A stretch of 64,000 nucleotides of DNA from an uncultured SAR86 cluster bacterium (GTDB lineage: Bacteria > Pseudomonadota > Gammaproteobacteria > Magnimaribacterales > D2472): contig CACBPP010000001.1 of NCBI GenBank assembly GCA_902541175.1, positions 62,001 to 126,000 on the forward strand, read 5' to 3'. This document shows, one piece after another, positions 7,276-17,331 of this stretch. The stretch's first letter is position 1. Each line of letters opens with the position of its first letter. Both the position numbers and the translations under genes were made by a program. The notes below the pieces were generated by a model, which saw nothing but the letters and a program-made list of their open reading frames with translations, was not told where the DNA came from and did not search any database.

Positions 7276-9090
7276 TTATTCGTCTAAGAAGCTTTTAAGA
7301 TGACTTGATCTACTAGGATGTCTTAACTTTCTCAAAGCTTTAGCTTCAATTTGTCTGATTCTCTCTCTTGTAACATCAAATTGCTTACCAACCTCTTCAA
7401 GAGTGTGATCAGTATTCATGCCAATACCAAATCTCATTCTTAAAACTTTTGCTTCTCTTGCTGTTAGCGATGCAAGCACATCATCAGTAGCAAAGTGTAA
7501 ACTTTCCTCAGTAGCATTTTCTAATGGAGATTCAATAACTGTATCTTCAATGAAATCACCTAGACTTGAATCTTCATCATCTCCAATTGGTGTTTCAGTT
7601 GAAATTGGCTCTTTTGCAATTTTAAGAACTTTTCTTACCTTGTCCTCTGGCATATCAAGCTCTTTACTCAACTCTTCAGGAGTTGGCTCTCTTCCCATAT
7701 CTTGCATCATTTGACGAGAAACTCTATTAAGTTTGTTAATTGTTTCAATCATATGTACTGGGATTCTTATGGTTCTGGCCTGATCAGCAATTGATCTTGT
7801 TATAGCTTGTCTAATCCACCAGGTTGCATATGTAGAAAACTTATAACCTCTTCTATATTCAAATTTATCAACTGCTTTCATAAGCCCAATGTTGCCCTCT
7901 TGAATTAAATCTAAGAATTGCAGTCCTCTATTGGTATATTTTTTTGCAATAGATATTACTAGTCTTAAGTTAGCTTCGACCATATCTTTTTTGGCTCTTC
8001 TCATTTTTGTTTCGCCCATAGACATGTTTCTATTAATTTCTTTTATTTCTTTAACGCTAAGGCCAACTTTATTCTCAATTTCTAATATATCTTTCTGGGC
8101 AATAACAACATCTTGTTTTACTTTTTCTAAAAGATCTTTCTTGTATTTCTTTTCTTTCATCAAGCCATCTACCCATCTAACTTTAGTAAGATTGTCTGGG
8201 TATAGGGCAAGAAAATCTTTTCTCGGTATACGAGCATTTTTTACTAATTGAGTTTGAATAAACTTCTCTTTTTCTCTGATGCTATTAAGTCCATGTCTAG
8301 CAATTGCAGCTATATCCTCAAACATTCTTGGACTAAATTTTAAAAACTGAAATATTTCACCAAGTTTTTTAAATTCAGCATTGGCTTCTTTAGAGTGTTT
8401 GCCCTTTTTATCAATAACTTTTGTTGTTTTATTAAATTGGCGTTTAAGGCTGGTCATTCTTTTTTGGACCTCTTTCATATCTGGTCCCGATGATCCTTCT
8501 TCATCAGATGACTCAGCAGCTTCGGCTTCTTCTTTAGCTCTTTGACTTCCAGGTCCTGCTGATGGAACTTCTTCCATTTCTTCTAGGAATCCTGTAAGAA
8601 AATCATTTATTTTCTTTTCACCATCTTTTACAAGTTGAAAATAATGTAAAACATATTCAACTGTTTTTGGATACATTACACTTGCATTAAGAAGGTCTCT
8701 CATTCCTTCTTCTATTCTTTTAGCGATCTCAATTTCGCCTTCTCTAGTAAGAAGATCAACTGTTCCCATCTCTCTCATATACATTCTAACCGGGTCAGTT
8801 GTTCTTCCAGTTTCATTTTCTACAGCTGCTAAAGCTTCTGCTGCTTGTTCGAGAGCAATATCATCAGAATCTTCAGATTCTGCTAACATTAATGTATCAG
8901 CATCGGGTGCTGTTTCATGCACTTGCAGACCTAAATCATTAATCATTCCAATGATTTCATCTACTTGATCTGGATCAGATATATCATCAGGAAGATGATC
9001 ATTAACATCTGAATATGTTAGATAACCTTGTTCTCTTCCTTTTTCGATAAGCTCAGCAATCTTTGAGCCTTTTTGGTTTAATTTATCCAC
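7276..9090 (-). CDS. rpoD: RNA polymerase primary sigma factor RpoD
   Basis: Housekeeping sigma-70. The 604-residue protein has region 1.1 at the N-terminus, an acidic spacer ([16 protein letters not shown]) in the non-conserved region, region 2 with [18 protein letters not shown] and [15 protein letters not shown] (-10 recognition), region 3, and region 4 with the [22 protein letters not shown] (-35 recognition). Its length agrees with the family (E. coli 613). It lies 53 bp downstream of dnaG in the same direction, the conserved dnaG-rpoD part of the macromolecular synthesis operon. Confidence 0.98.
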   Translation of the reverse strand: MDKLNQKGSKIAELIEKGREQGYLTYSDVNDHLPDDISDPDQVDEIIGMINDLGLQVHETAPDADTLMLAESEDSDDIALEQAAEALAAVENETGRTTDPVRMYMREMGTVDLLTREGEIEIAKRIEEGMRDLLNASVMYPKTVEYVLHYFQLVKDGEKKINDFLTGFLEEMEEVPSAGPGSQRAKEEAEAAESSDEEGSSGPDMKEVQKRMTSLKRQFNKTTKVIDKKGKHSKEANAEFKKLGEIFQFLKFSPRMFEDIAAIARHGLNSIREKEKFIQTQLVKNARIPRKDFLALYPDNLTKVRWVDGLMKEKKYKKDLLEKVKQDVVIAQKDILEIENKVGLSVKEIKEINRNMSMGETKMRRAKKDMVEANLRLVISIAKKYTNRGLQFLDLIQEGNIGLMKAVDKFEYRRGYKFSTYATWWIRQAITRSIADQARTIRIPVHMIETINKLNRVSRQMMQDMGREPTPEELSKELDMPEDKVRKVLKIAKEPISTETPIGDDEDSSLGDFIEDTVIESPLENATEESLHFATDDVLASLTAREAKVLRMRFGIGMNTDHTLEEVGKQFDVTRERIRQIEAKALRKLRHPSRSSHLKSFLDE

Positions 9091-9143
9091 AGAAAAATCC
9101 TCTTTTGTCCCCTTTATTTATGGATTGATTAGCAAAAATCAAT

Positions 9144-10919
9144 CTAAATAGAGCTTAAATTTTTTATCAAAGCTTCTTCATCCTGCGACATTTTATCTTT
9201 TTTTAGAATAATTTGTTGTAATTCTCTTTTTTCTGCAGATGTTAGCTCTTGCATATTATACTTTTCTTTTAAAATTTCTTCTCTTTCAGAGTTTGTTTGA
9301 GAGATTATTTTAAGACAATCTTTAATCATCGAGTTGGCGTCCTCCTCCGATAATTTAACTTCTGATACTAAAGCCTCACCAAAAATATTTTTAATTCTTT
9401 CTGATTCTATCTTCTCAAAAATAATTGATGGATTTGAATCTGGAGAGTCTTGATATAAGTTTTTAATATCATTAATAAAATTAAATTTTGAGTCATGAGT
9501 AATTAATGAAAACTCATTAATTGAAGATAATCTTGGATGTTGTATAAGCGCTGTAAAAATTCCCAACACAGATTTCCTTAAAACTGTGTTTGTTGATTCC
9601 TTAACTTCTTCTTTTTTTGTAGAAGAAACTATTTTAGATTTTGATTCTCCTTGAATTAATTTTGAAAAATCAAGATCACATATTTTTGATACTTCATTAA
9701 TATATGCTTCCTTTAAAGTATCATTTGAAATTTTATTCACCAGAGGTAATGCAAATTTTGCCATCATCGATCTTCCTTCCAGTGTCGATAAATCATCTTG
9801 ATCTTTAACATAATCAAAAAAGAAATCGGAAAATGATTTAGCTTCTTTTGCTAAATTTAAGAAAGCATCTTTTCCATTACTACTCACATAACTATCTGGA
9901 TCTTCATCCGGCTCCAAAAAAATAAAACTAATTCTAGTATCCTCTCTTAAAAGAGGTAATGCATTTTCAACCGCTCTCCAAGAGGCTTTATATCCGGCTT
10001 CATCACCATCAAAAACAATATAAATAGTATTTGTGTAACTTAAAATTTTTCTTAGTTGCTCTTGGGTAAAAGCTGTTCCTGATGAGGCAACAGCATTTTT
10101 TATACCATGTTGAAATAATCCAATAACATCCATATATCCTTCAACAAGAAATATAGATTCAGGTCTTTTGTTGATTTCTCTTATTTCATATAAACCGTAT
10201 AGTTCATATTTTTTCTTATATGTTTTTGTTTCTGGTGAATTAAGATATTTTGCCTGATCTTTTTTGTCTGATAAAAGCCTACCTCCAAATGCAATGCACT
10301 CTCCTTTAATGTTTCTAATTGGAAACATAAGTCTGTCTCTAAATCTATCGTAATATTCGCCGTCGTCGTTTTTACCAAATAGTCCTGATTCATCTAAATC
10401 TATTTCCTTAAATTCATTTTTAAGATTTTCATAAAGTGTAGGTTTTTTATTAGATGAATAACCTAATTGAAAAAATTTTGCTGTTTCTCCGGATATTCCT
10501 CTTTCCTTTAAGTATTTGATTGTTTTCTTACCCTGATCTGATTTAAGTTGTTCGTAAAATACTTGAGAGGCACGATTGTTAATCTTTGAAGCATTAGAAG
10601 TATCTACAGGTGCCTCCTGCTTTGGTATCTCCATTCCAACCTGAGTTGCAAGTGTTTCAACAGCTTCTAAAAAATCCAAGCCATCATGTTTTCTTAAAAA
10701 ATGAATTGCATTTCCTGACTCTTTACATCCAAAGCAATGATAGGTACCTGTTTCCTCATATACCTTAAAGGAAGCTGTTCTTTCCTCACCAGAGCCATGA
10801 AAAGGACACTTGGCCCAATAAGCACCACCTTTTCTCTCGAGAGTTAATCTTCTTCCAATGACATCAACTATGTTTATTGAAGACAATAAACGATCTATAA
10901 ATGTTGAAGGAATAGACAT
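9144..10919 (-). CDS. dnaG: DNA primase DnaG
   Basis: Synthesises RNA primers at the replication fork. The 591-residue protein has the CHC2 zinc finger (C38, H41, C62, C65 in CPFHGSGEERTASF and YHCFGC), the RNA polymerase core, the TOPRIM motifs FLVEGYMDVI and YIVFDGDEAG near residues 257 and 303, and a C-terminal helicase-binding region. Two bases separate it from the upstream ruvX stop, so the two are probably co-transcribed. rpsU, the usual first gene of this operon, is about 31 kb away. Confidence 0.97.
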   Translation of the reverse strand: MSIPSTFIDRLLSSINIVDVIGRRLTLERKGGAYWAKCPFHGSGEERTASFKVYEETGTYHCFGCKESGNAIHFLRKHDGLDFLEAVETLATQVGMEIPKQEAPVDTSNASKINNRASQVFYEQLKSDQGKKTIKYLKERGISGETAKFFQLGYSSNKKPTLYENLKNEFKEIDLDESGLFGKNDDGEYYDRFRDRLMFPIRNIKGECIAFGGRLLSDKKDQAKYLNSPETKTYKKKYELYGLYEIREINKRPESIFLVEGYMDVIGLFQHGIKNAVASSGTAFTQEQLRKILSYTNTIYIVFDGDEAGYKASWRAVENALPLLREDTRISFIFLEPDEDPDSYVSSNGKDAFLNLAKEAKSFSDFFFDYVKDQDDLSTLEGRSMMAKFALPLVNKISNDTLKEAYINEVSKICDLDFSKLIQGESKSKIVSSTKKEEVKESTNTVLRKSVLGIFTALIQHPRLSSINEFSLITHDSKFNFINDIKNLYQDSPDSNPSIIFEKIESERIKNIFGEALVSEVKLSEEDANSMIKDCLKIISQTNSEREEILKEKYNMQELTSAEKRELQQIILKKDKMSQDEEALIKNLSSI

Positions 10920-10921
10920 AC

Positions 10922-11314
10922 TTATAATTCTTTATTAAACCAATTATCAATTAATATTTTTGCTGCATTAGCATCTACGATATCAGATTTATTTTCAACG
11001 AGAATTTCTTTAGCCTCGAATGTGGTTAATCTTTCATCAATATATTCATATTGTGCATGGTAAATAGTTTTTAAATGTTTAACGAACTTCTCAACTTTTT
11101 TCATTATTTCACTATCAGTGCCATCCATATTTAGTGGCTTACCAATAATAATAAGTTCAGGCTTCCATTCATCTAACAAAACACTAATCTCATTCCAGTT
11201 AACTTGATCATTATTATTAAAAATAATTTGTAATGGTGAAGAAGTATTAGTTTCAGTTTGTCCAACAGCAACGCCTATTTTTTTCTCACCATAATCAAAA
11301 GCGACTATTTGCAT
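10922..11314 (-). CDS. ruvX: Putative pre-16S rRNA nuclease / Holliday junction resolvase YqgF
   Basis: A 130-residue YqgF/RuvX protein with an RNase H-like fold. It begins AFDYGEKKIGVAVGQ with the first catalytic Asp, followed by IIGKPLNMDGT and the second acidic site in YIDERLTTFEA; DANAA near the C-terminus supplies the third. In E. coli it trims the 5' end of 16S rRNA. It abuts the tonB-like gene by one base. The gene order rsmE-gshB-tonB-ruvX is common in gammaproteobacteria, though yqgE is missing here. Confidence 0.93.
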   Translation of the reverse strand: MQIVAFDYGEKKIGVAVGQTETNTSSPLQIIFNNNDQVNWNEISVLLDEWKPELIIIGKPLNMDGTDSEIMKKVEKFVKHLKTIYHAQYEYIDERLTTFEAKEILVENKSDIVDANAAKILIDNWFNKEL

Positions 11315-11938
11315 TTAATTAATCGAAAAATTCCAGTCACGAACTATTTCAAGAACGCTATATTCGTTAGACATGGTTTTGTTAAAAGGAGCAAAAGGAG
11401 CTGACTCTTTTAAAATATTAATAGCCATGTCATCAATTGCCTTATCCCCTGATGAAATAAGAATTTCTGATTTAACTAAATTCCCATAAACATCTATAGT
11501 AGCCATAATCTGCACTCTGCCATCCAAGAAAATTTTACTCTCTGAAATTATATTGTCTCCAGTAGTTTCTATTTGTCTTTGCCATAAATTTAAATATACG
11601 GCTTCCTCAGTATTAACAACAGAATTTGCCTGAAGTTTTTTTACTTTATATGGTTGTAATGTTTTCTTTGATGAGCTTATGTTTCCATTCTGAGAGATTG
11701 ATAAATCTAAATCCGAACTAAATGAATCACCCAAATTAGTTTTAGTAATTAAATCTTGATTTGAATTAGCGAATTTAACGTTAATTATTGGAGATTCTTT
11801 AAAAATTGGTAATTTATAGTATGTGGTAATTGAAATTCCAAAAATTAATAACAGATGAATTAATAGCGAAATCATAAAAGATTTATTAAAAGTTAAAGAA
11901 CGTCTACTAATAGTTTCTGTCGAGGAAAAAATACTCAT
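11315..11938 (-). CDS. TonB-family C-terminal domain protein
   Basis: A 207-residue inner-membrane anchored protein with a transmembrane helix at residues 19-40 (SFMISLLIHLLLIFGI). A long periplasmic linker leads to a TonB C-terminal domain (GRVQIMATIDVYGNLVKSEI to the end). Unlike classical TonB it lacks a proline/lysine-rich spacer, having an S/N-rich one instead. It may energise outer-membrane receptors such as the one at 1-1812, but no exbB or exbD is nearby. It overlaps gshB by 4 bp. Confidence 0.82.
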   Translation of the reverse strand: MSIFSSTETISRRSLTFNKSFMISLLIHLLLIFGISITTYYKLPIFKESPIINVKFANSNQDLITKTNLGDSFSSDLDLSISQNGNISSSKKTLQPYKVKKLQANSVVNTEEAVYLNLWQRQIETTGDNIISESKIFLDGRVQIMATIDVYGNLVKSEILISSGDKAIDDMAINILKESAPFAPFNKTMSNEYSVLEIVRDWNFSIN

Positions 11939-12861
11939 AAGCCTTTAAAGTATTCTTCTATAGGATTCATCTGTGTTTGATCAAGAATTTCTCTTGCACA
12001 AGTTGGGCTTGTAATATTAATTTCAGTTAAATATTTTCCAACTATATCTATACCAGCAAAACTAATCTCATTTTTAACTAATATTGGTGCAATTGCCTCG
12101 GCAATCTTCTTTTGATTTTCTGTTATATCTTTAGCAACTCCTTTCCCTCCTGCAGCAAGATTGCCCTTGAAGTCTCCATCTTTTGGAATCCTTGCAAGTG
12201 TTTTTGGAAATGGCTTGCCATTAATTATAAGAATTCTGAAATCTCCTTCATAAACATCCTCAATAAAACTCTGACAAATAATCTGTGTTTTTTCAGAATT
12301 TGTCATAGTTCTTATTATTTTTAAATTATCTTCGTTTAAGTCATCTACTTTATATATTGAAGTACCTCCCATTCCATCTAGAGGTTTAATAATTATTTTC
12401 TTATGCGAATCGAAAAAAGCTCTAATTTTGTTAATGCTAGATGAAATAAGTGTTTTTGGTATAAATTCAGGAAAATGTGTTGCAAATACTTTTTCATTAA
12501 ATTTCTTTAATGCGCATGGATTGTTATGGATAACTGAGCCATTATGTTTAGCTAAATCAAGTAAATGAAGAGCATTATTATAATCTTCATCAACAGGAGG
12601 ATCCTTTCTCATAAAAGAATATTTAAAATCTTTAAGGTCAATATCAATTTTTTTAACTTCTGTATCAATATCTTCACTTAAAGAATTTATCTCTCTACAA
12701 TTTACTAAAACATCATTGTTATCTACGAATAAATCATTTATTTCACACTGAAAAACATTCATTTCTTTTTTAAGAGCTTCTTCGATCATAAGGATAGAAG
12801 TATCTTTTTTGAAATTTAAATTTTCAAATGTATCTGTTATGAATAGTACTTTCTTAGTCAT
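11935..12861 (-). CDS. gshB: Glutathione synthetase
   Basis: ATP-dependent ligation of gamma-glutamylcysteine and glycine. The 308-residue protein has the GSH-synthase N-terminal domain (FMRKDPPVDEDYNNALHLLD) and an ATP-grasp domain with IIKPLDGMGGTSIYKV, an EGDFRILIINGKPFP strand, an AAGGKG glycine-rich loop and the C-terminal FAGIDIVGKYLTEINITSPT. Its length equals that of E. coli GshB (316). It sits 2 bp downstream of rsmE, a conserved pair. Confidence 0.97.
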   Translation of the reverse strand: MTKKVLFITDTFENLNFKKDTSILMIEEALKKEMNVFQCEINDLFVDNNDVLVNCREINSLSEDIDTEVKKIDIDLKDFKYSFMRKDPPVDEDYNNALHLLDLAKHNGSVIHNNPCALKKFNEKVFATHFPEFIPKTLISSSINKIRAFFDSHKKIIIKPLDGMGGTSIYKVDDLNEDNLKIIRTMTNSEKTQIICQSFIEDVYEGDFRILIINGKPFPKTLARIPKDGDFKGNLAAGGKGVAKDITENQKKIAEAIAPILVKNEISFAGIDIVGKYLTEINITSPTCAREILDQTQMNPIEEYFKGL

Positions 12862-12863
12862 GG

Positions 12864-13598
12864 TTAAATTTTACCAAAATGGTTTTTTACAATAGAAGAA
12901 ACAAAAATTGGAGCTGTTTCTGCTTTGAGAATATTTTCACCCAAATATCTAATTTCAATATTATTTTTCTTGATAGAGTCTAATTCTTTTTCTGAGAAAC
13001 CTGACTCTGGTCCTGTAATAGTTGTTATAGAAAAAGTAGAGCCCAACTCTTCGAAAGAAAAGTATTTTTCTGCATCCGTATCAAATACATATTTGTTGTT
13101 GTCATCTTCAATCAAATTAATAGCCTCATCTAAGTTTCTTGTATGAATAATTTGTGGCAAGAAATTATTTCCGCACTGCTTGCAAACATTAATAATTATA
13201 TCTTTAGATCTTTGAATTATCTTTTCTAAATCCTTTTTCGCAATACTTTGATCGCAAAGTTCAGGTTTGTAGATTATGAATTTATTTACTCCAATTTCAG
13301 ATAATTTTTGAATCATATAATTAAAATTATTTGTTTTAATGAATGGAATTATGTTTGTTAGGGTTCGATGTGGTTCATTATCTTTATTAACTTCAGAAAT
13401 TCTTTCCAGCTCACACTTGTTATTATTTAATAAGACTATTTCACACGATGCTGAGCTACCGTTTCCATCAAATACTTCAACAACTCTTCCCTCTTTTAAA
13501 CGAAGAGCTTTAATTAAGTGATGCGACTGTATATTATCTAAGGCAAATTTCGTATTAGGTCCTGATACAGATTTACAATATACTCTATGAATTCTCAT
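12864..13598 (-). CDS. rsmE: 16S rRNA m3U1498 methyltransferase RsmE
   Basis: SPOUT-class methyltransferase of 16S rRNA. I place the start at the ATG at 13598 (MRIHRVYC), not at the ORF-track start 13727: the upstream 43 residues do not resemble the family, and they overlap the divergent phosphatase gene. The resulting 244-residue length matches E. coli RsmE (243). Visible motifs are the PUA-like N-terminus, the SAM-binding GPESGFSEKEL and the C-terminal LGENILKAETA, which forms the knot. Confidence 0.95.
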   Translation of the reverse strand: MRIHRVYCKSVSGPNTKFALDNIQSHHLIKALRLKEGRVVEVFDGNGSSASCEIVLLNNNKCELERISEVNKDNEPHRTLTNIIPFIKTNNFNYMIQKLSEIGVNKFIIYKPELCDQSIAKKDLEKIIQRSKDIIINVCKQCGNNFLPQIIHTRNLDEAINLIEDDNNKYVFDTDAEKYFSFEELGSTFSITTITGPESGFSEKELDSIKKNNIEIRYLGENILKAETAPIFVSSIVKNHFGKI

Positions 13599-13628
13599 AT
13601 TATTATTATAGCTATTGCGAATTAATAA

Positions 13629-14192
13629 ATGGCATCTATTGAAGTTATATTTATAAGGCATGCTGAGGCTTCTAGCTCTTGGGGCGATCATCATGATCCT
13701 GATCTTAGCGATACTGGTATAGCTCAATCAAAAAAATTAATTAATCGGCCTGAACTGAAACGGCTTGATGATTATTCTTTTATTTCAAGTCCAAAACTAA
13801 GAGCAATAAATACAGCAAGACCGCTAGCAAAAAAGTTTGAAAAAGAGCTAATAATTGAAAATATATTCACAGAAATACCATCACCAAATATTGAGCCTGA
13901 GAATAAACAAGACTGGTTAAAGAATATCCTTCAAATGAATAAGAATGATTTGCCAGAGAAAATTGTTAAGTGGAAAGATAATATAATTTCTAAAACAAAA
14001 GCACTCTCACAAGATAGCGTTGTTTTTACTCATTTTATGGTGATAAATGCATTATTAAGTGAGCTAAATTCAAAAACCAAGCTTTTATATTTTTATCCTG
14101 ACTACACTTCAATTGTAAAAATAACTATTGAAGATGGAGAATTCATAAATTTCTCAATTGATAAAGATAAAAAAACATTTATTAATCTTTAA
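13629..14192 (+). CDS. Histidine phosphatase family protein (SixA-like)
   Basis: A 187-residue protein of the histidine phosphatase superfamily. The catalytic motif is FIRHAEAS (RHA rather than the usual RHG, as in SixA-type phosphohistidine phosphatases). It is followed by DPDLSDTGIAQSKKL, SSPKLRAINTARPLA and the second catalytic His in VFTHFMVINAL. Substrate is unclear; phosphohistidine or a small phosphate ester is possible. It starts 30 bp from the divergent rsmE and lies upstream of fis. Confidence 0.8.
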   Translation: MASIEVIFIRHAEASSSWGDHHDPDLSDTGIAQSKKLINRPELKRLDDYSFISSPKLRAINTARPLAKKFEKELIIENIFTEIPSPNIEPENKQDWLKNILQMNKNDLPEKIVKWKDNIISKTKALSQDSVVFTHFMVINALLSELNSKTKLLYFYPDYTSIVKITIEDGEFINFSIDKDKKTFINL

Positions 14193-14255
14193 AAAACTAT
14201 TGAGCAATTTTTAAACAACTGTAAACTTTATCTTCTTTACACAAAATAAATTATT

Positions 14256-14522
14256 TTGAAAAATAACAACAAATCATTTGATAACTACGCTAAAAAACCT
14301 CTTAAAGATGAAGTTAGAAAAGCGATGAAAAGATATTTCAAACAGCTTGATCAAAAAAATACTCCAATAGATGTTTACCAACTTGTTTTAAATGAAGTTG
14401 AGCCACCTCTTTTGAGATCAGTTATGCAATTTTCGAATAATAATCAATCAAAAGCCGCAAAGATTTTAGGAATAAATAGAACAACTCTTAGAACAAAACT
14501 CAAAAAATATAAAATCGAGTAG
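14256..14522 (+). CDS. fis: DNA-binding protein Fis
   Basis: Nucleoid-associated DNA-bending regulator. The 88-residue protein uses a TTG start; the next ATG would remove helix A. It aligns through KPLKDEVRKAMKRYFKQL and the C-terminal HTH NNQSKAAKILGINRTTLRTKLKKY, close to E. coli Fis (98 aa). purH follows after 2 bp, and fis-purH-purD is a known gammaproteobacterial arrangement, seen for example in Pseudomonas. Fis is largely restricted to gamma- and betaproteobacteria, which supports the taxonomic call. Confidence 0.95.
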   Translation: MKNNNKSFDNYAKKPLKDEVRKAMKRYFKQLDQKNTPIDVYQLVLNEVEPPLLRSVMQFSNNNQSKAAKILGINRTTLRTKLKKYKIE

Positions 14523-14524
14523 CA

Positions 14525-16063
14525 ATGATTATTGTTAATCCAAAAACAGCCCTGATAAGTTTATCTGATAAAACAAATCTCGAAGAAATTGTATCTTTTT
14601 TGATTAAAAAAGATGTGAAGATACTTTCAACTGGTGGAACTTATAAAGCAATAAAAGAAATTACGGATAAGGTTACAGAAGTTTCTGAGTTTACTGGATT
14701 TGAAGAAATGATGGATGGAAGAGTTAAAACTCTTCATCCAAAGATACATGCAGGCATTCTTGCAAGAAGAGAATCTGATATGAAGGTGCTTAAAGAGAGA
14801 GGATATGAAACCATTGATTTAGTAATTGTTAATTTATATCCATTTACAGATACTATAAAAAAAGGTTCTTCTTTTGAGGATGCGATAGAAAATATCGATA
14901 TAGGTGGTCCGACAATGATACGAGCTGCTGCAAAAAATTTTAAAGATGTCGTCGTAGTATGCAATCCAAATGACTATAGTCATATTATTAGGGAGTGGGA
15001 TGAAAATGATGGCATTTCATATGAAACCAGAAAGAATCTCTCTCAAAAAGTATTTGCCTTAATGGCCAATTACAATAAATCGATATCTGATTACCTCAAG
15101 GGAGAAGTTGTAGATATTCATTCCTATAATTTTTCAAGTAATGTGAATCTTAGATATGGTGAAAATCCACATCAAGATGCAACCCTTTTTACTTTTGATA
15201 ATTTAAAAAATAAAAATATTGCAAATGCTGAAATTATCCAAGGAAAAGAGCTTTCATATAATAATATTGTAGATGCTGATGCCGCTTGGGAATGTGTCAG
15301 GGAATTTAGTAATCCTGCTTGTGTTATTGTTAAGCATGCTAATCCATGTGGTGTTGCTGAGGCAAAATCAATCAATGAAGCTTATGACCTTTCTTTTAAA
15401 ACAGATCCAACCTCTGCGTTTGGAGGAATTATTGCTTTCAATAAGAAATTAGATAAAGAAACAGCAAAAGAAATAAATCAAAGACAATTTGTTGAATTGG
15501 TAATAGCTCCAGATTATGAAAAGGATGCGATTAAAGAGTTTTCTTCTAAAAAAAATATAAGAGTCCTTAGAGTTGATTTAGATCAAGATAATCCTTATCC
15601 AGGAACAATTAAGAAAGTCTCTGGAGGTATTTTGATACAAGATGATGATACAAAAAAGTTAGATGCCAACGAACTAAGATGTGTTACCCAGAGAAAACCC
15701 TCAGACGACGAGCTTGATGATCTTTTGTTTGCATGGAAAGTAGCTAAATTTGTAAAAAGTAATGCCATTGTTTATGTAAAAAATAAACAAACTATCGGTA
15801 TAGGCGCTGGTCAAATGAGCAGAGTCATTAGTGCAGAAATTGCCAACTTAAAAGCCAAAGAAGAAGGATTAGAAGTAAAAAATGCTGTAATGGCATCGGA
15901 TGCATTTTTCCCATTTAGAGATGGAATAGATAAAGCAGCCTCAAGCGGAATTGCTGCAATTATTCAACCAGGCGGGTCTATAAAAGATGAAGAAGTAATA
16001 GCTGCAGCAAATGAACACAACATTGCAATGATGTTTACTGGAATGAGGCATTTTCGACACTAA
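14525..16063 (+). CDS. purH: Bifunctional AICAR transformylase / IMP cyclohydrolase
   Basis: Catalyses the last two steps of IMP synthesis. The 512-residue protein has the N-terminal IMP cyclohydrolase domain ([39 protein letters not shown]) and the C-terminal transformylase domain ([31 protein letters not shown]). It ends [19 protein letters not shown] with the terminal [11 protein letters not shown], as in the family. Its stop overlaps the purD start by one base. Confidence 0.98.
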   Translation: MIIVNPKTALISLSDKTNLEEIVSFLIKKDVKILSTGGTYKAIKEITDKVTEVSEFTGFEEMMDGRVKTLHPKIHAGILARRESDMKVLKERGYETIDLVIVNLYPFTDTIKKGSSFEDAIENIDIGGPTMIRAAAKNFKDVVVVCNPNDYSHIIREWDENDGISYETRKNLSQKVFALMANYNKSISDYLKGEVVDIHSYNFSSNVNLRYGENPHQDATLFTFDNLKNKNIANAEIIQGKELSYNNIVDADAAWECVREFSNPACVIVKHANPCGVAEAKSINEAYDLSFKTDPTSAFGGIIAFNKKLDKETAKEINQRQFVELVIAPDYEKDAIKEFSSKKNIRVLRVDLDQDNPYPGTIKKVSGGILIQDDDTKKLDANELRCVTQRKPSDDELDDLLFAWKVAKFVKSNAIVYVKNKQTIGIGAGQMSRVISAEIANLKAKEEGLEVKNAVMASDAFFPFRDGIDKAASSGIAAIIQPGGSIKDEEVIAAANEHNIAMMFTGMRHFRH

Positions 16064-17331
16064 TGAAAGTTCTGATAATTGGTTCAGGTGGAAGAGAACA
16101 TGCTTTGGCCTGGAAATGTGCTCAAGATGATATCGTCAAACATGTTTTTGTCTGTCCTGGTAACGCAGGAACCCATCTTGAGGATAAAGTAAGCAATATT
16201 GAACTTAACTTAAATGAATTTAGCTCAATAGAAAAATTTTGTTTAGAAGAAAAGGTAGAGCTTGTCATTATTGGTCCAGAACAACCACTTGTTGATGGTT
16301 TGACTGATTTTTTACAGAGTAAAAATATTAAAACTTTCGGTCCATCTAAAAATGCAGCTCAATTAGAGGGTTCAAAAACCTTTTCTAAAGATTTCTTCGT
16401 AAAGTACAACATTCCAACAGCCAAATACAAATCGTTCGACAACTTTGAAAGCTCATTAAAATATCTAAATGAGATTTCTTTTCCAACAGTCGTTAAAGCT
16501 GACGGTTTGGCAGCTGGTAAGGGCGTCATAATTTGTCAAAACTCTGAAGAAGCAATAAAAGCACTTGATAGCATTTTTAATGATAAGGCCTTTGGAACTG
16601 CTGGTAATCGAGTAGTAATCGAAGAATTTTTAGAAGGTGAGGAAGCATCATTTATTGCTGTAGTAAGTAAAGATAAGATAATTCCTTTGGCAACAAGCCA
16701 AGATCATAAAGCTGTTGGAGATGGTGATGTCGGTTTAAATACCGGAGGAATGGGCGCTTATTCTCCAGCACCAATTGTAACTGAAGAAATCCATAAAAAG
16801 ATTCTTAATGAGGTTATGTATCCGACCATGAATGGCTTAATTAATGAGGGCTCACCTTACTTAGGATTTCTTTATGCAGGGCTGATGATTAAAGATAATG
16901 AGATTAAGGTTCTTGAATTTAATTGCAGATTTGGTGATCCAGAAACTCAACCTATTTTATTAAGGCTCAATTCGAGTTTGGTTGAACTTTGCAAAGCAGC
17001 TATTGATGATGAATTGGATACATATTCAATTCAGTGGACTGAAAAACACTCATGTGGAGTTGTAATTGCCTCTGAAGGCTATCCTGAAGACTATGAATCC
17101 AATAAAAAAATTTCTTTAAAAGAAAATAACATCAAAGATTCAAAGTTGTTTCATGCAGGAACAAAATATGAAAATGAAACAATACTTACAAGTGGAGGTA
17201 GGGTTTTTTGTGCAACAGCACTAGGGAACGATTTGAAAGATGCACAAAAAAACGCATATAATCTCGTAAATAATGTCGAATTTGACGGTGCATTTTTCAG
17301 AAAAGACATTGGATTCAAAGGAGTTAAATGA
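16063..17331 (+). CDS. purD: Phosphoribosylamine-glycine ligase
   Basis: GAR synthetase of purine synthesis, with an ATP-grasp fold. The 422-residue protein begins [18 protein letters not shown] and contains FGPSKNAAQLEGSKTFSK, VVKADGLAAGKGVI, the PurD signature LEFNCRFGDPETQ and a C-terminal B domain. Its length matches E. coli PurD (429). It overlaps coq7 by 4 bp, implying one transcript from fis onward. Confidence 0.98.
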   Translation: MKVLIIGSGGREHALAWKCAQDDIVKHVFVCPGNAGTHLEDKVSNIELNLNEFSSIEKFCLEEKVELVIIGPEQPLVDGLTDFLQSKNIKTFGPSKNAAQLEGSKTFSKDFFVKYNIPTAKYKSFDNFESSLKYLNEISFPTVVKADGLAAGKGVIICQNSEEAIKALDSIFNDKAFGTAGNRVVIEEFLEGEEASFIAVVSKDKIIPLATSQDHKAVGDGDVGLNTGGMGAYSPAPIVTEEIHKKILNEVMYPTMNGLINEGSPYLGFLYAGLMIKDNEIKVLEFNCRFGDPETQPILLRLNSSLVELCKAAIDDELDTYSIQWTEKHSCGVVIASEGYPEDYESNKKISLKENNIKDSKLFHAGTKYENETILTSGGRVFCATALGNDLKDAQKNAYNLVNNVEFDGAFFRKDIGFKGVK

